From Planctomycetes bacterium B3_Pla (GTDB lineage Bacteria > Planctomycetota > Phycisphaerae > Sedimentisphaerales > Anaerobacaceae), in the NCBI GenBank assembly GCA_005223045.1, contig NJBM01000007.1:207100-271099 (forward strand): a stretch of 64,000 bases of DNA. The letters are read 5' to 3'. The first letter of the stretch is position 1. Each line of letters opens with the position of its first letter. The notes beneath the pieces are model-generated. The model ran no database searches. It worked only from the letters and a program-made list of their open reading frames with translations, and was not told the DNA's origin. A program made the translations under genes and the position numbers. Of the stretch, positions 17,303 through 25,520 are shown in pieces.

Positions 17303-17554
17303 ATGTCAACATACACGATTTTTATGCTAATCACCGTTCCGGCTCTGGCGATCGGATGGCTGGCGTACTGGCTATGGATGCGCAAGATTGCCGAGGAAGA
17401 GAAAAACCAGCCCAAACAGGTCTCAAAGCGGCTCACCCAGAGCAAGAGCGAGGTTTCCGACTGGGCTCAAAAAATGGCCCAATTCAAGCCGCCAAAGCGC
17501 AAATTCCCATCCGAAGACGAGAAATCCGAAGAAAGCGGTCAAGATAATCCTTGA
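17303..17554 (+). CDS. Small single-span membrane protein
   Basis: 83 residues: residues about 5-26 are one hydrophobic helix containing LITVPALAIGWLAYWLW, followed by a charged Lys/Glu/Gln-rich tail ending in KSEESGQDNP. AGAGGA lies about 8 bases before the ATG. No domain is recognised. It precedes uxaC by 51 bases in the same direction and probably shares its transcript. A role as a small membrane or regulatory protein is possible but unsupported. Confidence 0.55.
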   Translation: MSTYTIFMLITVPALAIGWLAYWLWMRKIAEEEKNQPKQVSKRLTQSKSEVSDWAQKMAQFKPPKRKFPSEDEKSEESGQDNP

Positions 17555-17605
17555 TAAGTCGGCATAGACAACCAACAGGAATATACACAAAGGCGGGGAC
17601 AGGAA

Positions 17606-19027
17606 ATGGCTGAATTTATTACCGAAGACTTTCTGCTGCAAACCAAAACCGCTCGGATTCTCTATCACGAGTACGCCGAGAAGATGCCCATCTACGACTA
17701 TCACTGTCATCTGCCGGCCGACCTGATTGCCGCCGACCATCGGTTCGACAATCTCACGCAGCCCTGGCTCGACGGAGACCATTACAAATGGCGAGCAATG
17801 AGGGCCAACGGCGTGGCGGAAAAGTACATCACTGGCGATGCAGGCGATTATGAGAAGTTCGAGAAATGGGCGCAAACCGTGCCTTACTGCCTTCGAAATC
17901 CGCTCTATCACTGGACGCACCTGGAGTTGAAGAATCCCTTCGGCGTAAAAGGCAAGCTCCTGGGTCCCGATACTGCAAGGGAGATATACGATACCTGCAG
18001 CCAGATGCTGAGGACTCCGGAATTTAGTGTGCGTAACATAATGCGCAGGATGAACGTCAAGCTGGTCTGCACCACAGAGGGGCCGCTCGATTCACTCGAG
18101 CACCACAAGAGAATCCGCCAGGACGGCTTCGAGATAAAAGTCCACACGGCTTTTCGGCCGGACAAAGCTATGGCTGTCGAGGACCTGGCGAGTTTCAATG
18201 TGTTTGTTGATAAGCTCGAAGAGATTTGCAATATGGACATAGCCAACTTTCATTCATATATTGAGGCGCTGCGCAATCGCCACTACTATTTCCATCAAAA
18301 CGGCTGCCGACTTTCCGACCACGGCATCGAGACGGCATACGCCGAAGACTATACCGAAAGTGAAATCAAGAATATCTTTGACAAAATCAGGTGCGGCAGA
18401 GAACCGGACTCCTGCGAGCGGCTGAAATTCAAGTCGGCGATGATGGTCGAATTAGCGCTGATGGACCACGAAGCCGGCTGGATCCAGCAGCTTCATCTCG
18501 GCGCCCTGAGGAATAACAGCACACGGATGCTGCGGGCCATCGGTCCGGATATCGGATGCGATTCGATGGGCGATTTCGAGACAGCCGGGCCCCTTTCAAA
18601 ATTCCTTGACCGGCTCGACGCAAAAAATAAGCTGCCGAAAACAATTATCTACAACCTTAACCCGCGAGACACCGCACTGTGTGCGACCATGGTCGGCAAC
18701 TTCCAGGCCGGCTCGGCGCCCGGCAAAATGCAGTATGGCTCGGCTTGGTGGTTTCTCGATCAAAAGGACGGGATGGAAGAACAAATCAACGTGCTCTCGA
18801 ACATGGGGCTGCTGAGCCGGTTCGTCGGCATGCTCACGGATTCGAGAAGTTTTCTCTCTTACCCGCGGCACGAATACTTCCGCAGAATACTATGCAATAT
18901 GCTCGGCGACGACGTCGAAGCGGGCCTCTTGCCGAACGATCCAGCGCTGATCGGCAAGATGATCGAGGACATCTGCTTCAATAATGCCAGGGATTATTTC
19001 CCGATCCCGATTCCCGATGAGAGTTGA
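17606..19027 (+). CDS. uxaC: Uronate isomerase (glucuronate isomerase)
   Basis: 473 residues, matching UxaC in length and pattern. The N-terminal metal motif YDYHCHLPADLI gives His33 and His35. Other family blocks are HWTHLELKNPFG, CTTEGPLDSLEHH, the AMMVELALMDHEAGWIQQLH region and the C-terminal MLTDSRSFLSYPRHEYFRRI. The enzyme converts D-glucuronate to D-fructuronate and D-galacturonate to D-tagaturonate, the first step of uronate breakdown. With the mannonate-oxidoreductase-like SDR at 7.8 kb it provides two consecutive steps. Mannonate dehydratase, KDG kinase and KDPG aldolase are not in this window. The ATG follows GGGGACAGGAA. Confidence 0.95.
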   Translation: MAEFITEDFLLQTKTARILYHEYAEKMPIYDYHCHLPADLIAADHRFDNLTQPWLDGDHYKWRAMRANGVAEKYITGDAGDYEKFEKWAQTVPYCLRNPLYHWTHLELKNPFGVKGKLLGPDTAREIYDTCSQMLRTPEFSVRNIMRRMNVKLVCTTEGPLDSLEHHKRIRQDGFEIKVHTAFRPDKAMAVEDLASFNVFVDKLEEICNMDIANFHSYIEALRNRHYYFHQNGCRLSDHGIETAYAEDYTESEIKNIFDKIRCGREPDSCERLKFKSAMMVELALMDHEAGWIQQLHLGALRNNSTRMLRAIGPDIGCDSMGDFETAGPLSKFLDRLDAKNKLPKTIIYNLNPRDTALCATMVGNFQAGSAPGKMQYGSAWWFLDQKDGMEEQINVLSNMGLLSRFVGMLTDSRSFLSYPRHEYFRRILCNMLGDDVEAGLLPNDPALIGKMIEDICFNNARDYFPIPIPDES

Positions 19028-19043
19028 TCGAGATTCATCGGGA
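19012..19043. terminator. Hairpin between convergent uxaC and sulfatase genes
   Basis: TCCCGATGA (19012-19020) and TCATCGGGA (19035-19043) form a perfect 9-bp stem that spans the uxaC stop codon and precedes the convergent sulfatase stop. There is no clear T-run, so termination is only inferred from position. Confidence 0.35.
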
Positions 19044-19050
19044 TCGGAAT

Positions 19051-20415
19051 TTATCTACCTTTCTTCTTCCTGGGAACGATAGCGGTGTCAGGCAGTTTTG
19101 CGGGCCACTGGAAGGCCTTTATTAACTCGAGCATCTCTTCGACTATCTCGGGATGTTGCTTGGTCAGGTTGTGTTTCTCACCGATATCCGATTCCAGATT
19201 ATAGAGTTCCTTCTCTTTCGATCCAGTGTCCTTGACGTAGCCGTAGTAGTTCTTGCGGTCTTCGAGCAACAGTTTCCATTTCCCCTTGCGCACGCCGTGC
19301 AGCTCGTTCCTGCAGAGGTAGTAGAAGTGGTCTCGTGCGCCTTGTTCATTCTTGCCGAGCAACAGCTCAGTCTGATCGACGCCGTCAATGATCCGGTCTG
19401 TGGGGACCATATATCCGGCCAGCTTTGCGAAAGTCGGCATGAAATCCACCGTGGAAAAGATTGCATTGCTCACGCGAGCCGCCGGCACGTGTCCGGGCCA
19501 GCGAACGATGCAGGGCACGCGAACGCCGCCCTCCCAGGTCGAACCCTTGCCTTCCCTGAGCGGACCGGACGAACCCCACGCGACGGCGCCTTTATGTTTC
19601 TTTCGCAATGGTTCCTGCATGTTGTTCCAGGGGCCGTTATCCGTCGTGAATATGACCAGCGTGTTGTCCCGCAATCCGAGTTCGTCGATGGCGTCGAGCA
19701 GTCGGCCCGTATGGTAATCCAGCTCTTCAATCACGTCGCTGTAAAGGCCGCCTTTGGATTTGCCCTTGAACCGGGGTGTTGCATCGATCACGGAGTGCGC
19801 CATTGTGTGGGCGAGATACAGCAGGAATGGTTTGTCCTTGTTCGCCTTGAGAAATTCGATCCCCTTATCGGTGTAACGTTTGGTCAGGCCGGCCATATCA
19901 CGATCAACGCCTATGGATTCGCGGTTATCATAGAGTCGCACTGCGCCGCCGTCGTTGGCGCCTAACGTTCCCCAGTAATAGTCGAAGCCCTGATCGTTGG
20001 GGATCCGGCCTTTGATGTCCCTGCGGTTCGAGACGTCCCATTTGCCTATGCAGCCTGTCGTATAGCCGGCGGTTTTCAGAAGCTCGGCGAGCGTGATCTC
20101 ACTTTCAGGCATTGACCATCCCTGGCTGCGAACGGGATAACGCCCGGTCAGCAAAGCCGAGCGGGAGGGTCCGCAAACTGGCTGGGCATAGAAATCGGTA
20201 AAGCGCGTACCCTCTTTTGCCAGGCCATCCAGCCGGGGCGAACGGATGGTTTCAGAGCCGTAGCATCCGAGGTCGCCGTAGCCCTGATCGTCCGTGAAGA
20301 TGATAACGAAGTTCGGCTTCGAATTCCGGGGCTTCGTAGCCGCATATATACCCGGCAAGCCTGACAGTGTTACTGCCCCGACACATATATCTTTTAGAAA
20401 TGTCCTTCGATTCAT
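19051..20415 (-). CDS. Exported formylglycine-dependent sulfatase
   Basis: 454 residues from MNRRTFLKD, with AAAGG upstream; a longer in-frame start lacks a ribosome site. The N-terminus is a Tat-type signal (NRRTFLK followed by a hydrophobic stretch ending near residue 25). The metal site TDDQGYGDLG has Asp42/Asp43. The maturation motif CGPSR (Cys81) would be converted to formylglycine. The rest follows the arylsulfatase S1 pattern, including TDNGPW and EGGVRVPCIVRWPG. It removes sulfate esters, probably from algal or animal polysaccharides, in the periplasm. It is the last gene of a four-gene minus-strand operon of exported proteins. Confidence 0.93.
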   Translation of the reverse strand: MNRRTFLKDICVGAVTLSGLPGIYAATKPRNSKPNFVIIFTDDQGYGDLGCYGSETIRSPRLDGLAKEGTRFTDFYAQPVCGPSRSALLTGRYPVRSQGWSMPESEITLAELLKTAGYTTGCIGKWDVSNRRDIKGRIPNDQGFDYYWGTLGANDGGAVRLYDNRESIGVDRDMAGLTKRYTDKGIEFLKANKDKPFLLYLAHTMAHSVIDATPRFKGKSKGGLYSDVIEELDYHTGRLLDAIDELGLRDNTLVIFTTDNGPWNNMQEPLRKKHKGAVAWGSSGPLREGKGSTWEGGVRVPCIVRWPGHVPAARVSNAIFSTVDFMPTFAKLAGYMVPTDRIIDGVDQTELLLGKNEQGARDHFYYLCRNELHGVRKGKWKLLLEDRKNYYGYVKDTGSKEKELYNLESDIGEKHNLTKQHPEIVEEMLELIKAFQWPAKLPDTAIVPRKKKGR

Positions 20416-20473
20416 TGTCTTAGCACCTTTTTCTTCCAATGCTGTACAGATGATTATGGTTTCTGTGTCGCCA

Positions 20474-21307
20474 TCAGTCGCCAAGGAGGCGGAGGATGTT
20501 GCCGCCTAAAATCAGTCGCTCTTTTTCCGGCGGCAGATCGAGCAGTTTGATCTTGTAAAGCTCTACCCGCGAGTCCACCAGCGGACCGTCCGAACCGAAG
20601 AGGAGCTTTTCTGCGGGAAGCTCGTGCGCCGCCTGTTCGAGATGCTTGAAAAAGACGACCGAAGACGTATCGAGGTGTAGGTTCGCAAGCCGTTTGGCCG
20701 CCTCGATGGCGCGAACATGTTCCCGCCAATTCCGCGAAGCGAAGCATCCTAAGTGCGCCAGAATGAAGGAGACTTCAGGATTAGACTCCACAACATCGAG
20801 GCTGTCATCGACCTTCGGCGGGTGGAAGAGGATCGGAATGCTCAGCTCGGCGGCGGTTTCCACCATCTCCTTGCTTGGCACGCCGTGGAGCTTCAATCCT
20901 CTGAGGCCAAGTTCCCGGACCTCGTGACGGAGCATGTTTCGTATCTTGCCCGCTTCGGTCCGCGAGTCATGTTTGGCGAACCCGATGAACCTGTCGGGCC
21001 AGCGCTTCACATAAGAAGCAATTTCCTCATTGGCTTGGCGGTATGTTGTGTTGTTGATAGGGAAAATGATTGTCTTGTCGATCCCCACCTGCTTGGCCCG
21101 GCTCAGAGTCCACCGCGGATCATTGTACGTAGTCCACGGGTCGCTTGTTGAGTCATTCTTGCCGTAGTTCACGCCTTTGCCCGCATGGCAATGAGCGTCG
21201 ATCACTGTCATCTTATCCTTTACCTGAGCACCGACTGTGCGAGCAGTATTTGCCGAGCACAGAGCACTGCTCAAGATAGCACCTTTGAAAAAGTCACGTC
21301 GGTTCAT
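20474..21307 (-). CDS. Exported amidohydrolase (amidohydrolase_2-type)
   Basis: 277 residues. Tat-like signal MNRRDFFKGAILSSALCSAN, then a TIM-barrel metal hydrolase: DAHCHAGKG (HxH), a middle lysine/histidine strand LRGLKLHGVP, LFHPPKV, FILAHLGCF and the aspartate strand LLFGSDGPL. The family includes decarboxylases and lactonases acting on ring or sugar-derived compounds. It begins 3 bases after the Gfo/Idh stop and ends 58 bases before the sulfatase, so it is cotranscribed. Substrate unknown; its export together with a sulfatase suggests a role in breakdown of an external compound. Confidence 0.82.
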   Translation of the reverse strand: MNRRDFFKGAILSSALCSANTARTVGAQVKDKMTVIDAHCHAGKGVNYGKNDSTSDPWTTYNDPRWTLSRAKQVGIDKTIIFPINNTTYRQANEEIASYVKRWPDRFIGFAKHDSRTEAGKIRNMLRHEVRELGLRGLKLHGVPSKEMVETAAELSIPILFHPPKVDDSLDVVESNPEVSFILAHLGCFASRNWREHVRAIEAAKRLANLHLDTSSVVFFKHLEQAAHELPAEKLLFGSDGPLVDSRVELYKIKLLDLPPEKERLILGGNILRLLGD

Positions 21308-21310
21308 AAT

Positions 21311-22333
21311 TTATTCCGCCAGTGGCAGCCGGACAGCCTTGCCCGTCTCAATTGAGCGGTCAATTGCCAGGCATATCTCATGCGATTTGTAGGCCTCATG
21401 AATGTTGGCAGTGGTTTCCTTGTCATTGACAAGCGCCTCGGCGAGGTCATCAACCATCTCTTTGAAAGGATGATGCGCCACATCGCCGCTGTCGAGATAG
21501 ATAGTGTTGAAATTCTGCCATCCCTCCTGGCCGGGATACCATTCTTTGGTATAGAACTTCTCGTTCAGCACCGATCCCTTGCTGCCATGAAGGACGATGT
21601 TCATAACATAGGGACACTCGTTTTCAAAGCTGCATCCTGTTTTGCCGATTTTGCCGTTCTTGAATTTCACCACGGCTGCATACGTCGGTTCGTATTCGTA
21701 GTCCTTGCGATGGCCGAACGTGCCGTATGCGAAAACTTCATCAACGTCGCCGCCGAAGTAATAGAGCAGATCCACTGCGTGACAACCGGCCAAAAGGCTT
21801 GCCGACGGCCCGTCCTTTCTCGTGTTGGCGCCCCAGCTCCAGCCGCTCCACCAGGGTCCGATCTCGTGATAGTAGTCCACTTCTACGTAGTAAATCTCCC
21901 CCAAACCGCCTTTATCAACCATGCTCCTTATCGAGCGGACGTGGGGATTCCACCTTGACACAAAGCCAACCTGTGATTTGACACCGGCTTTGACTATGGC
22001 ATCCTTTATCGCCTTTAGCTCTTCAAGGTTCATTGCGATGGGTTTCTCTATCACTACGTGCTTTCCTGCCGCCGCGGCGCCGACGGCCTCCTGTGCATGA
22101 AGGAAGTTGGGAGAACAAATATCGATGACATCGAGATCGTCCCTTTCCAGCAGAGATTCATAATCATCCAGAATATCACAATCCAAACCGAGTTCATCCT
22201 TTTTGGCCTGGGCGGACTCTTTCCGGCGGGACGCTAACGCCCTGACCTGCGTATGGGGATTCTGCATGTACGCCTTGATATGCTCACCTGCCACCCAGCC
22301 GATTCCAAATACACCGACACGATATTCTTTCAT
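21311..22333 (-). CDS. Gfo/Idh/MocA-family oxidoreductase
   Basis: 340 residues. Rossmann start YRVGVFGIGWVAGEHI, the characteristic VVIEKPIAMNLEEL with the catalytic Lys, and the active-site block ASLLAGCHAVDLLYYFGG with Asp and His. The family oxidises or reduces sugars, inositols and amino sugars with NAD(P). No signal peptide, so cytoplasmic, unlike its operon partners. GAGGGAG is seven bases before the ATG. It lies between the amidohydrolase and the conserved exported protein and probably processes a sugar derived from their substrate. Confidence 0.9.
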   Translation of the reverse strand: MKEYRVGVFGIGWVAGEHIKAYMQNPHTQVRALASRRKESAQAKKDELGLDCDILDDYESLLERDDLDVIDICSPNFLHAQEAVGAAAAGKHVVIEKPIAMNLEELKAIKDAIVKAGVKSQVGFVSRWNPHVRSIRSMVDKGGLGEIYYVEVDYYHEIGPWWSGWSWGANTRKDGPSASLLAGCHAVDLLYYFGGDVDEVFAYGTFGHRKDYEYEPTYAAVVKFKNGKIGKTGCSFENECPYVMNIVLHGSKGSVLNEKFYTKEWYPGQEGWQNFNTIYLDSGDVAHHPFKEMVDDLAEALVNDKETTANIHEAYKSHEICLAIDRSIETGKAVRLPLAE

Positions 22334-22400
22334 TGGTCAACTCCCTCAGTTACAGTTTTCTATATTCCCATGCGTCTTTACCTTCGTACATTTTCACATT

Positions 22401-23612
22401 CTATTCAGAGCCGCCCATGAATCCTTCGTGAAAGAAGACCGGCTTGTATCCGCGCTCCGTGACGAAACGGATAGCTTCATCGAGCCTTTGAAAATGGTCG
22501 GGAATGTAGTTGGAATAGAACGGCCAGAAGTATTGTTCGTGAGTGAAGATATCCATGATTTCCGCCTGGTTGGTGTCTTTCGTGAGCGGTTCGAGCGTAG
22601 GCACAATACGTTCTACCGGAGTGCTGTTGCAGACAATATCAACCTTGGAGAAAACTATGCCGCTGTCGAAATCCATGAGGGCATCGTGCCGGGATAAATA
22701 CTCAGACCGAATATCGTCCAGCAGGTAATTCACATCCCATACGCCGCCAAGCCGGCGAAAATAACCGCTGAGTACGCGCACCCCGTTTTCAAAAAGCGGT
22801 TTCAACGCTGCCGGCTGCACCATGCCCCAATGGATAACGGTAGGCGGTGAGTATGTCTGCTCTCCGGCGAAGCGAACAATCTGTTCGGCTACTTTGTTCA
22901 GATCAGCGATCAACCTGGAGGCCGAAGCATACTGGTACGGACGAGCGGGTTCGTTGGCATGCGCGTGAAAGGCAAGTTTGAGCCAGTCGGAGTTGCCTTG
23001 CCACTCGGATTTGTAGCGGTCGGAAAACTGGGGCAGCTCAAAGCCGTCTTTGGTTGTGTAATAGATGTTAAGGACAAATCGCGTCCCGTACTTTGAGTGC
23101 AGCTCGCGCAGGCCCTTGAGGTAGAAGCAGTCAAATAGAGAGGCATACTTCTTTTTCGCAATATCACGCAGGAAGAAACTATTGTCGTCGATAGAGAAGC
23201 GATATCGCGGCTCAGAATGCTTGTCCCAGACTACGCGCACGCGATGTTCGTGCCGGCCGAACTTCCCGTGCGAGGTGGCGACAATCTCCGTCTCCTTTTG
23301 ATCGAGCACGATTTCCGCCGTGAAAGTCGTGCCTGCGCGTCGTGCCGGCGATCCATTTACCGTCACCTGGCCGCGCAGAGGCGCCCGGCCTGAGACTCGA
23401 ATCGTCAAACCGTCCTCACCTTCCCTGCCCCGTTCGGCAGGCTCAGGGCAAGCGTGCCTTCGGTTCAGAACCGCGCCGTGAAAAGGTTCTTCAATTCTCA
23501 ACGGCTGGATTTGTCCGGCCGATACGCTCATTGGCCGTCTCAGGGCGACTGCGGCTGTCCCGGCAGCCGTCGCTCGCAATAGGCCGCGTCGTGTTAGCTT
23601 ACTTTCCTGCAT
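22401..23612 (-). CDS. Exported conserved protein with intragenic repeat insertion
   Basis: 403 residues from MQESKLTRRGLLRAT, with GAGGAG seven bases upstream. Tat signal TRRGLLRATAAGTAAVAL. An Ig-like beta segment (about residues 45-130) is followed by a domain with RYRFSIDDNSFFLRDIA, LAFHAHANEP and PTVIHWGM, patterned like catalytic-barrel carbohydrate hydrolase or deacetylase-like proteins; I cannot name the family. Residues near 50-62 read RHACPEPAERGREG, encoded by a dispersed repeat (23424-23460) that interrupts the beta segment without breaking the frame. It is the first gene of the minus-strand operon with Gfo/Idh, amidohydrolase and sulfatase. Confidence 0.65.
   Translation of the reverse strand: MQESKLTRRGLLRATAAGTAAVALRRPMSVSAGQIQPLRIEEPFHGAVLNRRHACPEPAERGREGEDGLTIRVSGRAPLRGQVTVNGSPARRAGTTFTAEIVLDQKETEIVATSHGKFGRHEHRVRVVWDKHSEPRYRFSIDDNSFFLRDIAKKKYASLFDCFYLKGLRELHSKYGTRFVLNIYYTTKDGFELPQFSDRYKSEWQGNSDWLKLAFHAHANEPARPYQYASASRLIADLNKVAEQIVRFAGEQTYSPPTVIHWGMVQPAALKPLFENGVRVLSGYFRRLGGVWDVNYLLDDIRSEYLSRHDALMDFDSGIVFSKVDIVCNSTPVERIVPTLEPLTKDTNQAEIMDIFTHEQYFWPFYSNYIPDHFQRLDEAIRFVTERGYKPVFFHEGFMGGSE
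23424..23460. repeat. Dispersed mini-repeat inserted in frame in a coding gene
   Basis: The stretch reads CCCTGCCCCGTTCGGCAGGC then TCAGGGCAAGCGTGCCTT. Its complement contains GCCCTGAGCCTGCCGAACGG, the same CCTGAGC..GYCGAA pattern as the direct repeats at 62952-63014. In the host gene it encodes ACPEPAERG, a sequence that does not fit the flanking beta-domain. Confidence 0.55.
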
Positions 23613-23804
23613 TTTCTGCTCCTCATCCAAAACCGTTAATAGTATATACCCTATGCGGGGAATAACAATAGTTTTGGGAAACCCGGTCCGTGCGTAGCCA
23701 GGAAAACATCGGGAACGAGTCGCTTGAAAGTGTCAACCAAACGCATTAGAATCCATTGCGAAGGCCCGAACCGCAAATAGTCCCGAAATGGAGAGCTTGT
23801 AGAA

Positions 23805-25520
23805 ATGCCGAGCGCATCAACCTGCAGAATGACGGTAGTGTGTTTGCTTCTTGCTTTATCCTGTTGCGGTGTTTCGAGTGGAAATCGTGTTCCTGCAGCG
23901 GACCTGGTAATTAAGAACGCCAAAGTCGTCACTATCGACAAAGAAAACCCCCGCGCCCAGGCCATAGCTTTCAAAGGTGAGACAATTATCGCCGTGACCT
24001 CAGATGAGGGCATCGAGAAACATCTCAAGGAAGGCGTTTCGAGAATAATTGACGCCGAGGGCAGACTTGTCGTCCCCGGCTTCAACGATGCGCATATCCA
24101 TTTTGGCTCCGTTGATCCCGACTATATAGATCTTCGATATATCACCGATCCAGGCATCATCACCGAGAGGGTCAGAGAAGCGGTTGCCGGAGCCAGGCCC
24201 GGCGAGCTGATACGCGGCGGGCGCTGGGAACACGAAATGTTCGCCGACAAACGATGGCCGACCAAAGAGCTTATCGATCCCGTGGCGCCGGACAATCCGG
24301 TTGTGTTGTCCCGCGCCGATGGACACTCGGTTCTGGTCAACAGTTACGTCATCCGCAATTCGGGAATCACCAGGGACACTCCCGATCCCTTCGGCGGCGA
24401 AATACTAAGGGACCCGGCCACCGGAGAGCCTACCGGCATTTTCAAGGAGAGGGCTAAAGGGTTGTTGAAATATGGCGACAAGCCTGTTGATCGGACTGCC
24501 GAACAGCAGCGAGAGCGACTTATGCGTGGATGGCAGGCGGCGTTCGATCAGGCGGCACAGAATGGAGTCACTTCGATACAGTTGCCGCCCGGCGGCGATT
24601 TTGACATATACCGGAAGTTCAAAGACACGGGCCAGCTCACGCTGCGGGTGTACGCCGGGGGATCGTTGACGACCAGCAAGCAGAAGCTGCAACGTTACGC
24701 TGAACTTCAAAAGGAGTATCCCAGGGACGGTGACTGGATACGATTCGGCTACATAAAGGGATTTATCGACGGAACGTTAGGTTCGGGCACAGCGCTGTTT
24801 TTTGAGCCTTATGTTGATGCCCCCGACAAGACCGGTCTGCCTCAGATGCCGTATGAAGAATTTCAAAAGATGGTGCTGTCCCTGGACAAAGCAGGATTCC
24901 AGATTGGCATTCATGCCATCGGTGACAGGGCCAACCATTGGACCCTCAATGCCTATGAGAAGGCACGACAGGTTAACGGCAGGCGTGACAGCCGGCATCG
25001 CATCGAGCACGCCCAGGTGCTTTGCGACGATGACATCCCTCGTTTTGCGACATTGGACGTAATTGCATCGATGCAGCCTACGCACTGTATAACCGATAAG
25101 CGCTTTGCCGAAAAGCGAATCGGACGGCATCGCTGCAAAGGAGCGTACGCCTGGCAGCGGCTGTTAGATGCAGAGGCGAAGATCGCCTTCGGTACGGATT
25201 ACCCTGTCGAGCCAATCAGCCCGCTGGAAGGTTTGTACGCTGCGGTCACTCGCAAAGACAGGGCCGGCGAGCCGGGTGACGGATGGTTCCCGGACCAGAA
25301 ACTGAGTATGGAAAAAGCAATCGAATTGTACACCCTTGGCTCGGCCTACGCTGAGTTCACGGAAGATCGCAAAGGTATGATCAAAAAAGGCTACCTGGGC
25401 GACGTCGTGATATTCAATGAAGATCTAATGACCATCCCGCATGACCGGATCATGTCGGCAAAAGTGGATTATACAATTGTAGGCGGCAAAGTCGTGTACG
25501 AGCGGGAAGGAGCAGAATGA
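23805..25520 (+). CDS. YtcJ-like amidohydrolase lipoprotein
   Basis: 571 residues. The N-terminus has a lipobox-like LALSC followed by a second Cys, suggesting lipid anchoring after export. Family blocks: DLVIKNAKVVTIDKENPRAQ, the metal motif VPGFNDAHIHFG, FIDGTLGSGTALF, FQIGIHAIGDRANHW, RHRIEHAQVL and FGTDYPVEPISPLEGLYAAV. These identify the YtcJ/NfdA amidohydrolase_3 group, whose known members hydrolyse formamides and related C-N bonds. It overlaps the following DUF5009 gene by four bases (ATGA). The upstream minus-strand gene is divergent across a 192-base gap. Substrate unknown. Confidence 0.88.
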   Translation: MPSASTCRMTVVCLLLALSCCGVSSGNRVPAADLVIKNAKVVTIDKENPRAQAIAFKGETIIAVTSDEGIEKHLKEGVSRIIDAEGRLVVPGFNDAHIHFGSVDPDYIDLRYITDPGIITERVREAVAGARPGELIRGGRWEHEMFADKRWPTKELIDPVAPDNPVVLSRADGHSVLVNSYVIRNSGITRDTPDPFGGEILRDPATGEPTGIFKERAKGLLKYGDKPVDRTAEQQRERLMRGWQAAFDQAAQNGVTSIQLPPGGDFDIYRKFKDTGQLTLRVYAGGSLTTSKQKLQRYAELQKEYPRDGDWIRFGYIKGFIDGTLGSGTALFFEPYVDAPDKTGLPQMPYEEFQKMVLSLDKAGFQIGIHAIGDRANHWTLNAYEKARQVNGRRDSRHRIEHAQVLCDDDIPRFATLDVIASMQPTHCITDKRFAEKRIGRHRCKGAYAWQRLLDAEAKIAFGTDYPVEPISPLEGLYAAVTRKDRAGEPGDGWFPDQKLSMEKAIELYTLGSAYAEFTEDRKGMIKKGYLGDVVIFNEDLMTIPHDRIMSAKVDYTIVGGKVVYEREGAE

